Assembly: GCA_944321165.1 (NCBI GenBank) | Contig: CALUKE010000002.1 | Span: forward strand, 186,001 to 250,000 | DNA length: 64,000 nt | Reading direction: 5' to 3' | Origin: an uncultured Odoribacter sp. | GTDB lineage: Bacteria; Bacteroidota; Bacteroidia; Bacteroidales; Marinifilaceae | Position numbers and translations under genes: made by a program | Shown here: positions 19,079 through 28,844 of the stretch, in pieces | How the letters are laid out: every line of letters begins with the position of its first letter | Position numbering within the stretch: position 1 is the first letter of the stretch | Notes under the pieces: model-generated | Database searches by the model: none | What the model was told of the DNA's origin: nothing | Seen by the model: only the letters and a program-made list of their open reading frames with translations

Positions 19079-20455
19079 ATGAAAATCAAATATTTAATTC
19101 TTTGTTTTATCGCTTCTGTGTTGGCTTCGTGCGAGGGAATCGACGAGTCGAACCTGAAGCTGTATCCCTCCAAGCTTTATTTGGGGGTAAGCGGTTACAA
19201 CCTGCAAGAGTTATACGATTTGGGTAAAGGCTCTTTGGTATGGGACCTGGCTGTCTATAAAAGCGGTTATTATGACAATGCTGCCGAAGTAAAGCTGACC
19301 TATGATCCTACGGTATTGACAGAATATCAGGAATCTACGCAAGATGGTTTGGATTATGAGGTTTTACCGGAAGCCGTTGCGACCTGGGGTGCCAAACAGT
19401 TGAGTCTGGCTGCTGAGGCAACCCTGGCCGGTACTCAGTTGACTTTCGATATGGCCGATCTCCGGACCTATATTCCGGCAGATGAAGTGGTCAAGTATGT
19501 GTATCCGGTACGGATTGAGAGTTTAACGGAAGGCGTGGAAGTGAATACGGATAAGGATTATCTGTTGCTGGCCATTCAGTTGCATACTCCACAGGCCAAT
19601 TTGAGAGGGAAAGGCGGCATTACGGAAGCCAAGTGCGATCCCTGGAGAAATGTGAATATGGATAAAATCACGGTTCCGCTGATCATGGATCTGCCATTCG
19701 ACAATGAGGATATGGAATTGACTTTCACCTATGAAGCTGATCCTTCCTTGTTGGATGAATATAACAATCTGAACAAGACAAATTATGAACTGTTGCCCGA
19801 ATGTTACACCATGCCGGAGTTGAAAATTGCTGCCGGCGAAGAGAGCGGTACGGCTGAAATTGAAGTTGATCCTACTATTCTGGCAGAAATGGGCTATGAT
19901 TTGGAAGGAAAATCCTATCTGTTGCCGATTCGGATTACCGGTTGTGACAATCCTTCGGTTAAAATTCAGGAAGGGGCAGTCGTTTATCTGAAAGTCGGTA
20001 TTGCTGCCAAATGGACCGGTACATGGACAGAGACCATTTTGAATGGTGAAACTGGTATTTCAACGACGGTTGGAAGCGTAATGTCTGTGAAGTTGTATAC
20101 TCGTCAGGCTGTGCTTACAAACAGCATCGGAGATGCCAATTGTCAGGATATGATGGCGAATTGGATTTCTGATGATGAAGCAATTCTTGTTCCGGGTTGG
20201 TCTGGTACGATGTTTGAACAATGTTCTCCGATCATTAAGATTACCGATGAAGATTATGATGGTACCGGAAAGAAGAAAGTAGAAATTTTGGCCGGTTGGT
20301 TTGGAGATATTTGGAATTGGGGAGGCAAACTGCCTTATAATAACTTGAGTTGGTATGATCCGACGTCTTTGGTTTTGCACTTGGAATTTTCCGGTGCATA
20401 CAGTTGGGGCGATTATACCATGAAACGCGAATTCTCCAGTCCTGTATTTGATTAA
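19079..20455 (+). CDS. DUF1735/DUF4361-type (BT_3987-like) surface lipoprotein
   Basis: A 458-residue lipoprotein: signal peptide with lipobox VLASC (Cys18), then two similar beta-sandwich modules. The first runs about 25-170 and the second about 195-305, each built round a 'YDPTVLTEYQ' / 'ADPSLLDEYNNLNKTNYELL' segment, followed by a C-terminal lipocalin-like or DUF4361 domain (about 310-458). Such proteins follow susD genes and act as accessory surface glycan-binding proteins, or in some cases as glycosidases or peptidase-related factors. It starts 25 bases after susD. A terminator follows its stop, so it probably closes the susCD transcript. Confidence 0.82.
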   Translation: MKIKYLILCFIASVLASCEGIDESNLKLYPSKLYLGVSGYNLQELYDLGKGSLVWDLAVYKSGYYDNAAEVKLTYDPTVLTEYQESTQDGLDYEVLPEAVATWGAKQLSLAAEATLAGTQLTFDMADLRTYIPADEVVKYVYPVRIESLTEGVEVNTDKDYLLLAIQLHTPQANLRGKGGITEAKCDPWRNVNMDKITVPLIMDLPFDNEDMELTFTYEADPSLLDEYNNLNKTNYELLPECYTMPELKIAAGEESGTAEIEVDPTILAEMGYDLEGKSYLLPIRITGCDNPSVKIQEGAVVYLKVGIAAKWTGTWTETILNGETGISTTVGSVMSVKLYTRQAVLTNSIGDANCQDMMANWISDDEAILVPGWSGTMFEQCSPIIKITDEDYDGTGKKKVEILAGWFGDIWNWGGKLPYNNLSWYDPTSLVLHLEFSGAYSWGDYTMKREFSSPVFD

Positions 20456-20471
20456 AAGTACATTTATAAAT

Positions 20472-20511
20472 TTTCCTGCGTGTGGCTTTGCGGCCTGCGC
20501 AGGAAATTTTG
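20472..20511 (+). terminator. rho-independent-like terminator after the susCD operon
   Basis: A 9-base perfect stem, TTTCCTGCG (20472-20480) and CGCAGGAAA (20498-20506), with a 17-base loop, followed by a short TTTT run. It begins 17 bases after the stop codon of the DUF1735-type gene. The rest of the 342-base gap to the GH97 gene is AT-rich and holds no convincing gene. Confidence 0.7.
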
Positions 20512-20797
20512 TAAAAAGTCAGAAGTATTTCGAAATGGTATTTTCTACCATCATTTCGTGTTGATGATGGCCGATGTTTTGTCCGGAAAGATCGCGAATC
20601 GGCTGTTCCATGTAGATACAGATGGTTTCTTTTATTTTTCCACATAGAGGTTGTTCGGGTGTGTGGTGAGAGTTCTGTACGATTTTTGCATCTAAAAAAA
20701 TTTTTGTTGCATTTTTTTTGAGGGCTTCATAGTATTTTTAGACTCGCATTTGAAAGTGGGAAAAAGATCGATGAATAATAATTAAAATAAGAGACTT

Positions 20798-22780
20798 ATG
20801 ATAAAGAAAGTGGTCGCTACGGGATTGTTGCTTGTCCTGGCTTGGGCCTTGCAGGCCGAAGTGAAAAAGTATACCCTGGAATCGCCGAATGGTAAGTTGA
20901 AATGGGAAGTGTTTGCCGATAAAGGTTTGCATTATTCGCTTTCCTATAACGATCGGCTTTTGGTAGCTCCGTCGGCCATTGCCATGTATACGGACCGCTG
21001 TCCGGCTGAAGCTTGGGAACAGGTGCATATTACCGGGATAAAGCGGAAGTCGTTGACGGAAACGGTGCAGGCTCCTTTGTATCGGGAAAAGGAGTTTACA
21101 ACCGCCTGCCAGCAGCTGGAAATACGTCTGAACAATGGTTTTTCGTTGCTGTTGCGGGCTTATGATGATGGCGGTGCCTATCGTTTTGTAGCGAACCGGA
21201 AAGAACAGATGACGGTGGAGAATGAGAAGGCGGAGTTCCGTTTTGCCGAGGATTTCGAGGCGTATGTTCCGTATTCGACCAATCCCAAGGATCCTTGGAA
21301 TATGGCTTTTCAGAATTTCTATACTCAGGCCCCTTTGTCGGAATACAAGGCGGAATTGCCGGCTTTTTTACCGGTAACGGTGGATGCCGGAACGGTAAAG
21401 CTGACTTTGCTGGAGTCCGATTTGGAAAGCTATCCGGGCATGTTTGTCCGGGGAGACGGGAAAAATCCCGTTTTGAGAGGTGAATTCGCCGCTTATCCGC
21501 AGGAGACCTTTAAAAATGAATGGCGCTGTCAGGAAATGGTAAAAGCGCGGCAACCTTATATTGCTCGGGTGGAAGGAAAACGTACTTTCCCCTGGCGTGT
21601 TTTCGTTGTCACGGAAGAGGATACGCAAATGCCGGTGAACCGGCTGGTATATGCCTTGGCTTCTCCCAACCGGATCGGCGACTGTTCGTGGATCAAGCCT
21701 GGAAAGGTGGCCTGGGAGTGGTGGAATGACTGGGGAATCAGCGGGGTGGATTTTAAGGTCGGTATCAACACGGAAACCTATAAACATTACATCGATTTTG
21801 CGGCAGAATACGGTATCGAATATGTGGTGCTCGATGAAGGTTGGTCGGATCCGAAGAAAGGGGATATCATGACGACGATTCCGGAGATCGATCTGCCGGA
21901 ATTGGTGGAATATGCCCGGAACAAAGGAGTCGGTCTGGTTTTGTGGGCGGTGATGAATGTGTTGGATGAACAGTTGGAAAAGGCCTGTCAGTATTATGCC
22001 GATCTGGGCATCAAGGGATTCAAGGTGGATTTTCTCGACCGGGATGATCAGACAGCCGTGGAACTGGTTTACCGGATTGCGGAAATGACGGCTAAATATC
22101 ATCTGTTTGTGGATTTTCACGGTATGTATAAACCGACGGGTATCAACCGGACTTATCCGAATGCCATCAATTTCGAAGGGGTGTTCGGTATGGAAGAGCT
22201 GAAATGGAGCAATCCGGACATGCCGCTGTATGATGTGACTATGCCTTATGTTCGCATGATGGCCGGACCGGTGGATTACACCCAGGGGGCCATGCGCAAT
22301 GCCGTGAAAAAAGATTTCCGGGATGTTTACAGCAGTCCGATGAGTCAGGGAACCCGCTGTCACCAGTTGGCTACCTATGTGGTGTTCGACAGTCCGCTGG
22401 TGATGTTGTGCGATGCTCCGACCGCTTATCGTCAGGATCCGCTCTGCACCCGTTTTATCGCCGGTTTGCCGGTGGCCGTGGAGGAAACCCGGATTTTGCA
22501 GGGACGGATGGGTGAATATATCGTAACCGCCCGCCGGGCCGGAAATGAATGGGTGATCGGCGGATTGACGAACTGGAATGAACGGACGGTCAAATTGAAT
22601 CTGGACTTTTTGCCCGAAGGAGAGTGGCAGGCGGAGATATTCCGGGATGGTCTGAATGCAGACAGAAAGGGGGAAGATTATGTGATGGAGATTCGAAAAG
22701 TGAAAAAAGACGATGTTTTGGAATTGCAAATGGCCCCGGGAGGCGGTTTTGCAATTAAAATGACAAATTCTCAAAATTAA
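20798..22780 (+). CDS. GH97 glycosidase, retaining alpha-galactosidase-type
   Basis: A 660-residue secreted enzyme with signal peptide (ends WALQA). The order is that of GH97: N-terminal beta-supersandwich (about 20-270), TIM barrel (about 280-560) and C-terminal beta domain. The key segment is KVDFLDRDDQ with Asp411, which matches the nucleophile position of the retaining alpha-galactosidase BT1871 in Bacteroides thetaiotaomicron; inverting alpha-glucosidases of the family (SusB) instead use glutamates. A Glu-rich block (NFEGVFGMEE, Glu460/Glu466) would supply the acid/base. Retaining GH97 members include alpha-galactosidases and beta-L-arabinopyranosidases, both linkages of plant glycans. 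It starts a four-gene run with S9, GH127 and M64 genes (gaps 12-28 bases). In extensins the alpha-galactose on serine would be a fitting target. Confidence 0.92.
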   Translation: MIKKVVATGLLLVLAWALQAEVKKYTLESPNGKLKWEVFADKGLHYSLSYNDRLLVAPSAIAMYTDRCPAEAWEQVHITGIKRKSLTETVQAPLYREKEFTTACQQLEIRLNNGFSLLLRAYDDGGAYRFVANRKEQMTVENEKAEFRFAEDFEAYVPYSTNPKDPWNMAFQNFYTQAPLSEYKAELPAFLPVTVDAGTVKLTLLESDLESYPGMFVRGDGKNPVLRGEFAAYPQETFKNEWRCQEMVKARQPYIARVEGKRTFPWRVFVVTEEDTQMPVNRLVYALASPNRIGDCSWIKPGKVAWEWWNDWGISGVDFKVGINTETYKHYIDFAAEYGIEYVVLDEGWSDPKKGDIMTTIPEIDLPELVEYARNKGVGLVLWAVMNVLDEQLEKACQYYADLGIKGFKVDFLDRDDQTAVELVYRIAEMTAKYHLFVDFHGMYKPTGINRTYPNAINFEGVFGMEELKWSNPDMPLYDVTMPYVRMMAGPVDYTQGAMRNAVKKDFRDVYSSPMSQGTRCHQLATYVVFDSPLVMLCDAPTAYRQDPLCTRFIAGLPVAVEETRILQGRMGEYIVTARRAGNEWVIGGLTNWNERTVKLNLDFLPEGEWQAEIFRDGLNADRKGEDYVMEIRKVKKDDVLELQMAPGGGFAIKMTNSQN

Positions 22781-22792
22781 ACTTACAAACTT

Positions 22793-25015
22793 ATGAAATT
22801 TATTTTTGTTTTTTGGTGTTTATTTGTCAGCTGTGCCTTGCATGCACAGGATTTGAAACAGAAATATGCCGAAGCCGACCAGTTCCGGCAAAAATACGAA
22901 GCCAAATATTTCGGCGGGAACATTGCACCCCGCTGGATTGGCAAAACTCATTTTTGCTGGTATGCCGTGAAAACGGCAGAGGGAATCGATTATATCCTGG
23001 TGGATGCTGCGAAACAGCAAAAACGGCCGGCTTTCAACCAAACGGCCATGGCCAAGGTATTGACTGCCGAATTGAACCGGGAGGTGAAGCCCAAGGCCTT
23101 GCCTTTCTGGGAAGTGTCTTTTTCCGACGATCTGAAGCAGGTGACTTTTACGATTGATGGATACCGGTATACCTATGATCGGAATAAAAATAAGGTGGTA
23201 GGTAAACAAAAGGAGGAACCTCGGCGTCGTGGAGGCCATTGGGCCGGGGTGAATCAGGAAAACTGGACGGGAGCTACTCCTTCGCCGGATGGCAAGAAGG
23301 AAGCCTATGTCAGCGAAGGCAATCTGTTTGTCCGCGACGTGGCTACCGGTGAGGTGAAACGCCTGAGTTATGACGGGGCTCCCGGCGAATACTATTCTTC
23401 TTATATCCATTGGTCTCCGGATTCCCGGAAACTGGTGAGCTGCAAGTATCGCCCGGCCTGGGTGCGCAAGTTGCGGACCGTGGTGTCTTCGCCGGCCGGA
23501 CAGCTGCAACCGAAAATGGAGGAAATCGATTATATGAAACCGGGGGATGCCCTGCCGATCAAGCGGCCGGTGTTGTTTCTCGTGGAAGAAGGAAAACAGG
23601 TGAATGTGGAATTCGCCGAACCGGAAAAGCAGTTTGATCTGAGCAATATCCGCTGGGCGGATGACAGCCGTTCGTTTACCTTCGACTATAATAAACGGGG
23701 ACATCAACAGTATATCGTATACCGGGTGAATGATGAGGATCCGAAAGCCCAGGTGTTGATCGATGAAAAAATGCCGACGTTTGTATATTATAATCTGTTG
23801 TACCGTTATGATCTGAAGGACCGGAATGAGATTCTCTGGATTTCCGAACGGGACGGATGGCGTCATCTGTATCTGTATGATGCGGAGAACGGACAGGTGA
23901 AACGTCAGCTGACCGATGGCGAGTGGGTGGTGAAACGGGTGCTGCATGTGGATGATGCTGCCGGAGTTGTTTATTTGGTGGGCTGCGGGAAGGATGCCGG
24001 CGAAGATCCTTATCTGGAAAAAATATACCGTTTGAATATCGATAACGGAGAGCTGACTTGCCTGACTCCGGAAAATGGAAATCATCAGGTGGCCTTCTCG
24101 GCCGACTATACCTATTTTACGGATAGCTGGTCGCGGGTGGACTGTCCGCCGCTAGCCGCCTTGCGGAGTGCAAAGGACGGAGCCGTTCTGTTGGACCTGG
24201 AAAAGGCGGATATCAGTCAGATGGTGGCCGACGGCTGGCGGATGCCGGAAGTATTCTGCGCCAAAGGCCGGGATGGCGAAACCGACATCTGGGGTGTCAT
24301 CGTCCGGCCGGTGGATTTTGATCCGGCCAGGAAATATCCGGTGATCGAATATATTTATGCCGGTCCGCACGATTCTTTCGTGCCGAAATCGTTCTCCGTA
24401 TCGCCGGTGGATGGTGCCTTGGCCCAGCTGGGATTTATTGTCGTGCAGATCGATGGCATGGGAACCGCCAACCGTTCCAAGAAATTCCACGATGTGTGCT
24501 GGAAAAATCTGAAAGACGGCGGATTCCCGGACCGGATTGCCTGGATGAAAGCGGCGGCCGCCAAATATCCGGAAATGGATATCGAACGGGTGGGAATCTA
24601 TGGATGCTCGGCCGGAGGACAAAATGCCATGGGGGCCGTGTTGTTCCATCCTGAATTTTACAAGGTGAGCGTGGCCGCCTGCGGCTGTCATGACAACCGG
24701 ATGGATAAGATCTGGTGGAATGAACAGTGGATGGGATATCCCATTGGCAAAGAGTATGAGGAAAGCTCCAACATGGTCAATGCCGGTCGGTTGCAGGGAA
24801 AATTGATGCTGATTTTGGGTGAATTGGATGACAATGTCGATCCGTCGACGACTTTCCAGGTGGTCAATGCCCTGATCAATGCCAATAAGGAGTTTGAATT
24901 GGTGGTACTGCCCAATCAGCGGCACACCATGGGCGGTGCCTATGGTGAACGCAAACGGCGTGATTTCTTTATCCGGCATCTGCAAGGCCTGGAAACTCCG
25001 GACTGGAACAAATAA
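22793..25015 (+). CDS. secreted S9 family serine peptidase (dipeptidyl-peptidase IV-like)
   Basis: A 740-residue protein with a signal peptide (MKFIFVFWCLFVSCALHAQ). Residues of about 60-470 form the DPP-IV N-terminal propeller, and residues of about 490-740 the alpha/beta-hydrolase. The triad is visible: Ser606 (GIYGCSAGG), Asp679 (GELDDNV) and His711 (NQRHTMGG). The nucleophile elbow is GCSAGG instead of the GWSYGG of classical DPP4, so the dipeptidyl specificity should not be assumed. S9 peptidases generally cut after proline, which would suit proline/hydroxyproline-rich substrates once sugars are removed. It lies between the GH97 and GH127 genes in the same operon. Confidence 0.9.
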   Translation: MKFIFVFWCLFVSCALHAQDLKQKYAEADQFRQKYEAKYFGGNIAPRWIGKTHFCWYAVKTAEGIDYILVDAAKQQKRPAFNQTAMAKVLTAELNREVKPKALPFWEVSFSDDLKQVTFTIDGYRYTYDRNKNKVVGKQKEEPRRRGGHWAGVNQENWTGATPSPDGKKEAYVSEGNLFVRDVATGEVKRLSYDGAPGEYYSSYIHWSPDSRKLVSCKYRPAWVRKLRTVVSSPAGQLQPKMEEIDYMKPGDALPIKRPVLFLVEEGKQVNVEFAEPEKQFDLSNIRWADDSRSFTFDYNKRGHQQYIVYRVNDEDPKAQVLIDEKMPTFVYYNLLYRYDLKDRNEILWISERDGWRHLYLYDAENGQVKRQLTDGEWVVKRVLHVDDAAGVVYLVGCGKDAGEDPYLEKIYRLNIDNGELTCLTPENGNHQVAFSADYTYFTDSWSRVDCPPLAALRSAKDGAVLLDLEKADISQMVADGWRMPEVFCAKGRDGETDIWGVIVRPVDFDPARKYPVIEYIYAGPHDSFVPKSFSVSPVDGALAQLGFIVVQIDGMGTANRSKKFHDVCWKNLKDGGFPDRIAWMKAAAAKYPEMDIERVGIYGCSAGGQNAMGAVLFHPEFYKVSVAACGCHDNRMDKIWWNEQWMGYPIGKEYEESSNMVNAGRLQGKLMLILGELDDNVDPSTTFQVVNALINANKEFELVVLPNQRHTMGGAYGERKRRDFFIRHLQGLETPDWNK

Positions 25016-25038
25016 TTTATCACAATAAAAAGAAGCCT

Positions 25039-27441
25039 ATGAAAAAAAGACTAATGACTTTGCTTGCCGGTTGTATGGCCTTGAGTGTATGTGCACAAAA
25101 ACAGGTTCATTCCGGCTATCCCATTACACCGGTTCCGTTTACTTCTGTGAAAGTGACGGATACTTTTTGGGGACAGCGACTGAAAGCCAGTCGGGAAGTG
25201 ACGATTCCGCTTGCTTTTCAGAAGTGTGAAGAAACCGGTCGGTACAAGAATTTTGAGATGGCGGCTCATCCCGGTCCGCAGAACAAGGTGACGGGATTTT
25301 CTTTCGATGATACGGATGTGTATAAAACCATCGAAGGAGCCAGTTATCTGTTGCAGACTTATCCCGACAAGAAACTCAAGAAGTATATCGACAGCGTGCT
25401 GGTGATTGTGGCAAAAGCTCAGGAACCGGACGGATATCTCTATACTGCCCGGACGATGAATCCGGAACATCCGCATGAATGGGCCGGTTCCAAACGTTGG
25501 GAAAAGGTGGAGGATCTGAGTCATGAGTTTTATAATCTGGGCCACATGGTGGAAGGTGCCATCGCTCACTACCAGGCTACCGGTCAGAAGAATTTCCTGA
25601 ACATTGCGATTCGTTATGCGGATTGTGTATGCCGGGAAATCGGTGACAAACCGGGACAGCAGGTGAAGGTACCGGGACACCAGATTGCCGAAATGGCTCT
25701 GGCAAAGCTGTATGTGGTGACCGGCGACAAGAAGTATCTGGATCAGGCGAAATTTTTCCTGGATAAACGCGGTTACACCGAACGTCGGGATGAATACAGC
25801 CAGGCTCACAAACCGATCCTCGAACAGGATGAGGCGGTGGGACATGCCGTGCGGGCCGCTTATATGTATTCCGGAATTGCCGATGTGGCTGCTTTGACAG
25901 GGGATCAGGGCTATATCGATGCCATTGAACGGATTTGGGATAATGTGGTTTCCAAAAAACTGTATATCACCGGAGGTATCGGTGCGACCAGCAGCGGGGA
26001 GGCCTTCGGCAAGAACTACGAACTTCCGAACATGTCGGCTTATTGCGAAACCTGTGCCGCTATCGGAAATGTGTATTGGAACTATCGTCTGTTCCTGATG
26101 AACGGAGAGTCCAAATATTACGATGTACTCGAACGGACCCTGTACAACGGTGTATTGTCGGGGATTTCCTTGGACGGAGGAGCTTTCTTCTATCCCAATC
26201 CGCTGGAATCGATCGGTCAGCACCAGCGTTCACCCTGGTTCGGCTGTGCCTGCTGTCCGTCGAATGTCTGCCGTTTTATTCCTTCGGTACCGGGTTATAT
26301 CTATGCGGTGAAAGATCGGAATGTATATATCAATCTTTTCATGGCGAACGAATCGACCTTGTCGGTAGACGGCAAGAAGGTGGGCCTGAAACAGGCGACT
26401 TCCTATCCTTGGAACGGAGACATACAGGTGACGGTGACTCCGCGGGGAATTTCCGATTTCGCCCTGAAGATCCGTGTACCGGGTTGGGTGCAGGGACAGG
26501 TGGTACCGAGCGATCTGTACCGTTATGCCGATGGCAAGAAATTGGGTTATTCGGTGAAAGTGAACGGTGAGACCGTAGAGAGCGAGCTGGAAAAAGGATA
26601 TTTCACCGTTCAGCGGAAATGGAAAAAAGGCGATGTAGTGGAGATCCATTTCGATATGGAACCGCGTGTGGTGGACGCGAACTATCAGGTGGAAGCCGAT
26701 CGGGGACGGGTGTCTGTCGAGAGAGGACCGATTGTGTACTGTGCCGAATGGCCGGATAATGATTTCAGTGTACGGGGCATTCTGTTGAACCAGAATCCGC
26801 AGTTTACGGTGGAAGAACGTCCGGATTTGTTATATGGCATTGAGATGTTGAAAACACAGGCACAAACCCTGGAATTCGATGCACAGGGGCGTCTGGTGGT
26901 CAAAGATGTTACTTTGTCGATGATCCCCTATTATTCCTGGGCTCATCGGGGTGCCGGCGAAATGATCGTGTGGCTGCCGATCGACCTGAATGCGACCCGT
27001 CCGGCCATGCCGCCGACGATCGCTTCCGAAAGCAAGGTGTCGGCCTCTCATCAGAACAGTGCGATTTCGGCGGTAAATGACCGTTTGATGCCGCAGAATC
27101 CGGAAGATCGTTCCATGCCTTATTTCCATTGGTGGCCGGAAAAGAATACCACGGAATGGATCGTGTACGATTTCGATGCGCCTCATACGGTGACGGAATC
27201 GACCGTATACTGGTTCGATGATGCTCCCTGGGGCGGTTGCCGTATCCCCAAGGCCTGGAAGTTGTATTACAAGAACGATGCCGGCGAATGGCTACCGGTC
27301 AAGAATACCGTGTCATATCCGATCGTAAAGGACAATCCCTGTACGGTGGTCTTTGAACCGGTGAAAACGCAGGCCATGAAACTGGAGGTGCAATTGCCGG
27401 AAGAATATGCCTCCGGAATTTTTGAGTGGGAAGTGAAATAG
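25039..27441 (+). CDS. GH127 glycosidase (beta-L-arabinofuranosidase family), with C-terminal beta-sandwich
   Basis: An 800-residue enzyme with a signal peptide (ends LSVCAQ). The alpha/alpha-barrel carries the complete GH127 catalytic set: Glu321 (GEAFG) as acid/base, Glu337 and Cys339 (YCETCA), and Cys405-Cys406 (GCACCPSN), which bind zinc and provide the cysteine nucleophile. The numbering is nearly that of Bifidobacterium longum HypBA1 (322, 338, 340, 417, 418), which releases L-arabinose from Hyp-linked beta-L-arabinofuranosides. A discoidin-like domain fills the last 140 residues or so (about 660-800). It is encoded in the GH97-S9-GH127-M64 run. Other GH127 activities exist, but this one fits the nearby hydroxyproline genes best. 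Confidence 0.93.
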   Translation: MKKRLMTLLAGCMALSVCAQKQVHSGYPITPVPFTSVKVTDTFWGQRLKASREVTIPLAFQKCEETGRYKNFEMAAHPGPQNKVTGFSFDDTDVYKTIEGASYLLQTYPDKKLKKYIDSVLVIVAKAQEPDGYLYTARTMNPEHPHEWAGSKRWEKVEDLSHEFYNLGHMVEGAIAHYQATGQKNFLNIAIRYADCVCREIGDKPGQQVKVPGHQIAEMALAKLYVVTGDKKYLDQAKFFLDKRGYTERRDEYSQAHKPILEQDEAVGHAVRAAYMYSGIADVAALTGDQGYIDAIERIWDNVVSKKLYITGGIGATSSGEAFGKNYELPNMSAYCETCAAIGNVYWNYRLFLMNGESKYYDVLERTLYNGVLSGISLDGGAFFYPNPLESIGQHQRSPWFGCACCPSNVCRFIPSVPGYIYAVKDRNVYINLFMANESTLSVDGKKVGLKQATSYPWNGDIQVTVTPRGISDFALKIRVPGWVQGQVVPSDLYRYADGKKLGYSVKVNGETVESELEKGYFTVQRKWKKGDVVEIHFDMEPRVVDANYQVEADRGRVSVERGPIVYCAEWPDNDFSVRGILLNQNPQFTVEERPDLLYGIEMLKTQAQTLEFDAQGRLVVKDVTLSMIPYYSWAHRGAGEMIVWLPIDLNATRPAMPPTIASESKVSASHQNSAISAVNDRLMPQNPEDRSMPYFHWWPEKNTTEWIVYDFDAPHTVTESTVYWFDDAPWGGCRIPKAWKLYYKNDAGEWLPVKNTVSYPIVKDNPCTVVFEPVKTQAMKLEVQLPEEYASGIFEWEVK

Positions 27442-27469
27442 GAATAACATACAACTAAATTTGAAACCG

Positions 27470-28756
27470 ATGAACTTAATGAAAACAACCTTTTTGCTTT
27501 TATGCCTCTCCTGGACGGGAGGCATAATGGCTCAGACTCCTTTTGAACAGTATTTCCTGGACAAGACGATGCGTTTTGATTTTTATCATTGCGGGGATGC
27601 TCAGCAACAGGAGTATTTTTTTGATGAACTGAAAGAAGAACCTTATTGGGCCGGTTCTAAGCAGGCGCTGATCGATGATACCGGCTACGGCGTGCAGATG
27701 TTTAAGGTGTTCGACAAGGCCAGTGGGAAAGAGATTTATTCTCGCAGTTATTGTACGCTGTTCAATGAGTGGCAGACGACACCGGAAGCACAGAAAGTAC
27801 GGAAAGCAATGCCGGAATCGGTGATATTTCCCTATCCGAAAAATGAGGTGCGGATAGAGATTTATGCCCGAAACCGGAAAGGGGTATTCGAAAAGAAATT
27901 CGAACAGGAAATCGATCCGAACTCTTATTTCGTGAAGAAGTTTACCCCCCGCTACGAAACTTTTGAAGTGGCTTATACCGGAAATCCTTCGACTCGGGTG
28001 GATATCGTACTGATCCCGGAAGGATATACGGAAAATGAAAAGGAGAAATTCGTGTCGGCCTGTCAGGTTTTTGCCGAGGAATTTTTTAGTTATTCACCGT
28101 TTAAGGAAAATGCCGATCGTTTTAATGTCCGGGCTGTCTGGGCACCTTCGATGGAATCCGGCGTGACGATCCCCGGTGAACATGTATGGCGGAATACCGT
28201 AGCGAAGGCACAGTACTATACCTTTGATTCCGAACGTTATCAGATGATAGAGGATTTTCAGGGATTGCGGGATATCGCGGCTCATGTGCCCTATGACCAT
28301 ATTTATGTGTTGTCCAATACTCAGAAATACGGTGGCGGAGGAATCTATAATTTTTACGGTATCAGTGCTGCGCATCACCCCAATCGTACCGGAAAAATCT
28401 ATGTGCATGAGTTTGGACATGTATTGCTTGGATTGGGCGATGAATATGTCGGCAATGTATCGTATAACGACATGTATCCGCTCGATGTGGAACCGTGGGA
28501 ACCCAATTTGACGACTTTGGTGGATTTCGACAGGAAGGCCTGGAAAAAAATGTTGGATCCGAAGACTCCGGTTCCTACTCCGGTAGACGAGAAAAAACCG
28601 CAGAAATTAGGCGTTTATGAAGGAGGCGGCTATGTGCATGAAGGTGTATATCGTCCGTGGCCGAATTGCCTGATGAATAATCTGCATACGATCGATGTTT
28701 TCTGTCCGGTATGTATCGATGCCATTCAAAAACAGATCGATTTCCTGTGTCGTTAA
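27470..28756 (+). CDS. peptidase M64 (IgA peptidase family), secreted
   Basis: A 428-residue protein with a signal peptide (MKTTFLLLCLSWTGGIMAQ). Residues of about 20-150 form the N-terminal beta-sandwich typical of M64. The catalytic domain follows, with zinc motif HEFGHVLLGLGDEY: His313, Glu314, His317 and the downstream Asp-Glu-Tyr of the family. The C-terminal part contains CLMNN with the Met-turn and CPVC. M64 is named after a clostridial IgA protease that cuts at proline-rich hinge sequence; the Bacteroidetes members are poorly characterised. Start: ATG 27470; the nine bases upstream would need a TTG start. It closes the GH97 operon and is followed by a terminator. A protease for glycosylated proline-rich chains is a reasonable inference. 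Confidence 0.92.
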   Translation: MNLMKTTFLLLCLSWTGGIMAQTPFEQYFLDKTMRFDFYHCGDAQQQEYFFDELKEEPYWAGSKQALIDDTGYGVQMFKVFDKASGKEIYSRSYCTLFNEWQTTPEAQKVRKAMPESVIFPYPKNEVRIEIYARNRKGVFEKKFEQEIDPNSYFVKKFTPRYETFEVAYTGNPSTRVDIVLIPEGYTENEKEKFVSACQVFAEEFFSYSPFKENADRFNVRAVWAPSMESGVTIPGEHVWRNTVAKAQYYTFDSERYQMIEDFQGLRDIAAHVPYDHIYVLSNTQKYGGGGIYNFYGISAAHHPNRTGKIYVHEFGHVLLGLGDEYVGNVSYNDMYPLDVEPWEPNLTTLVDFDRKAWKKMLDPKTPVPTPVDEKKPQKLGVYEGGGYVHEGVYRPWPNCLMNNLHTIDVFCPVCIDAIQKQIDFLCR

Positions 28757-28808
28757 TGATGCCTGGATTTTTCGTAGGAACGGAGAATTTTGAAAGGTTT
28801 TGAAACAA

Positions 28809-28839
28809 GAAGGGGCTGCTCGCGAGAGACAGCCCCTTC
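28809..28839. terminator. bidirectional terminator hairpin
   Basis: A perfect 10-base stem, GAAGGGGCTG (28809-28818) and CAGCCCCTTC (28830-28839), with an 11-base loop, lies between the convergent M64 (+) and GH127 (-) genes. It ends six bases before the GH127 stop codon position. Confidence 0.75.
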
Positions 28840-28844
28840 GGTAT

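Noticed and set aside
20522..20737. Minus-strand open frame of 72 codons ending KYF, rich in His and Gln, in the gap before GH97
   Set aside because: It has no start codon near its beginning, no recognised family and follows a terminator; it could be a gene remnant but a chance frame is as likely.
21368..22774. Long antisense open frame opposite GH97 (and similar ones opposite the sialidase, hypD and GH127)
   Set aside because: They are low-complexity His/Arg/Ile-rich translations without domains, which arise from the codon pattern of the real gene on the other strand.
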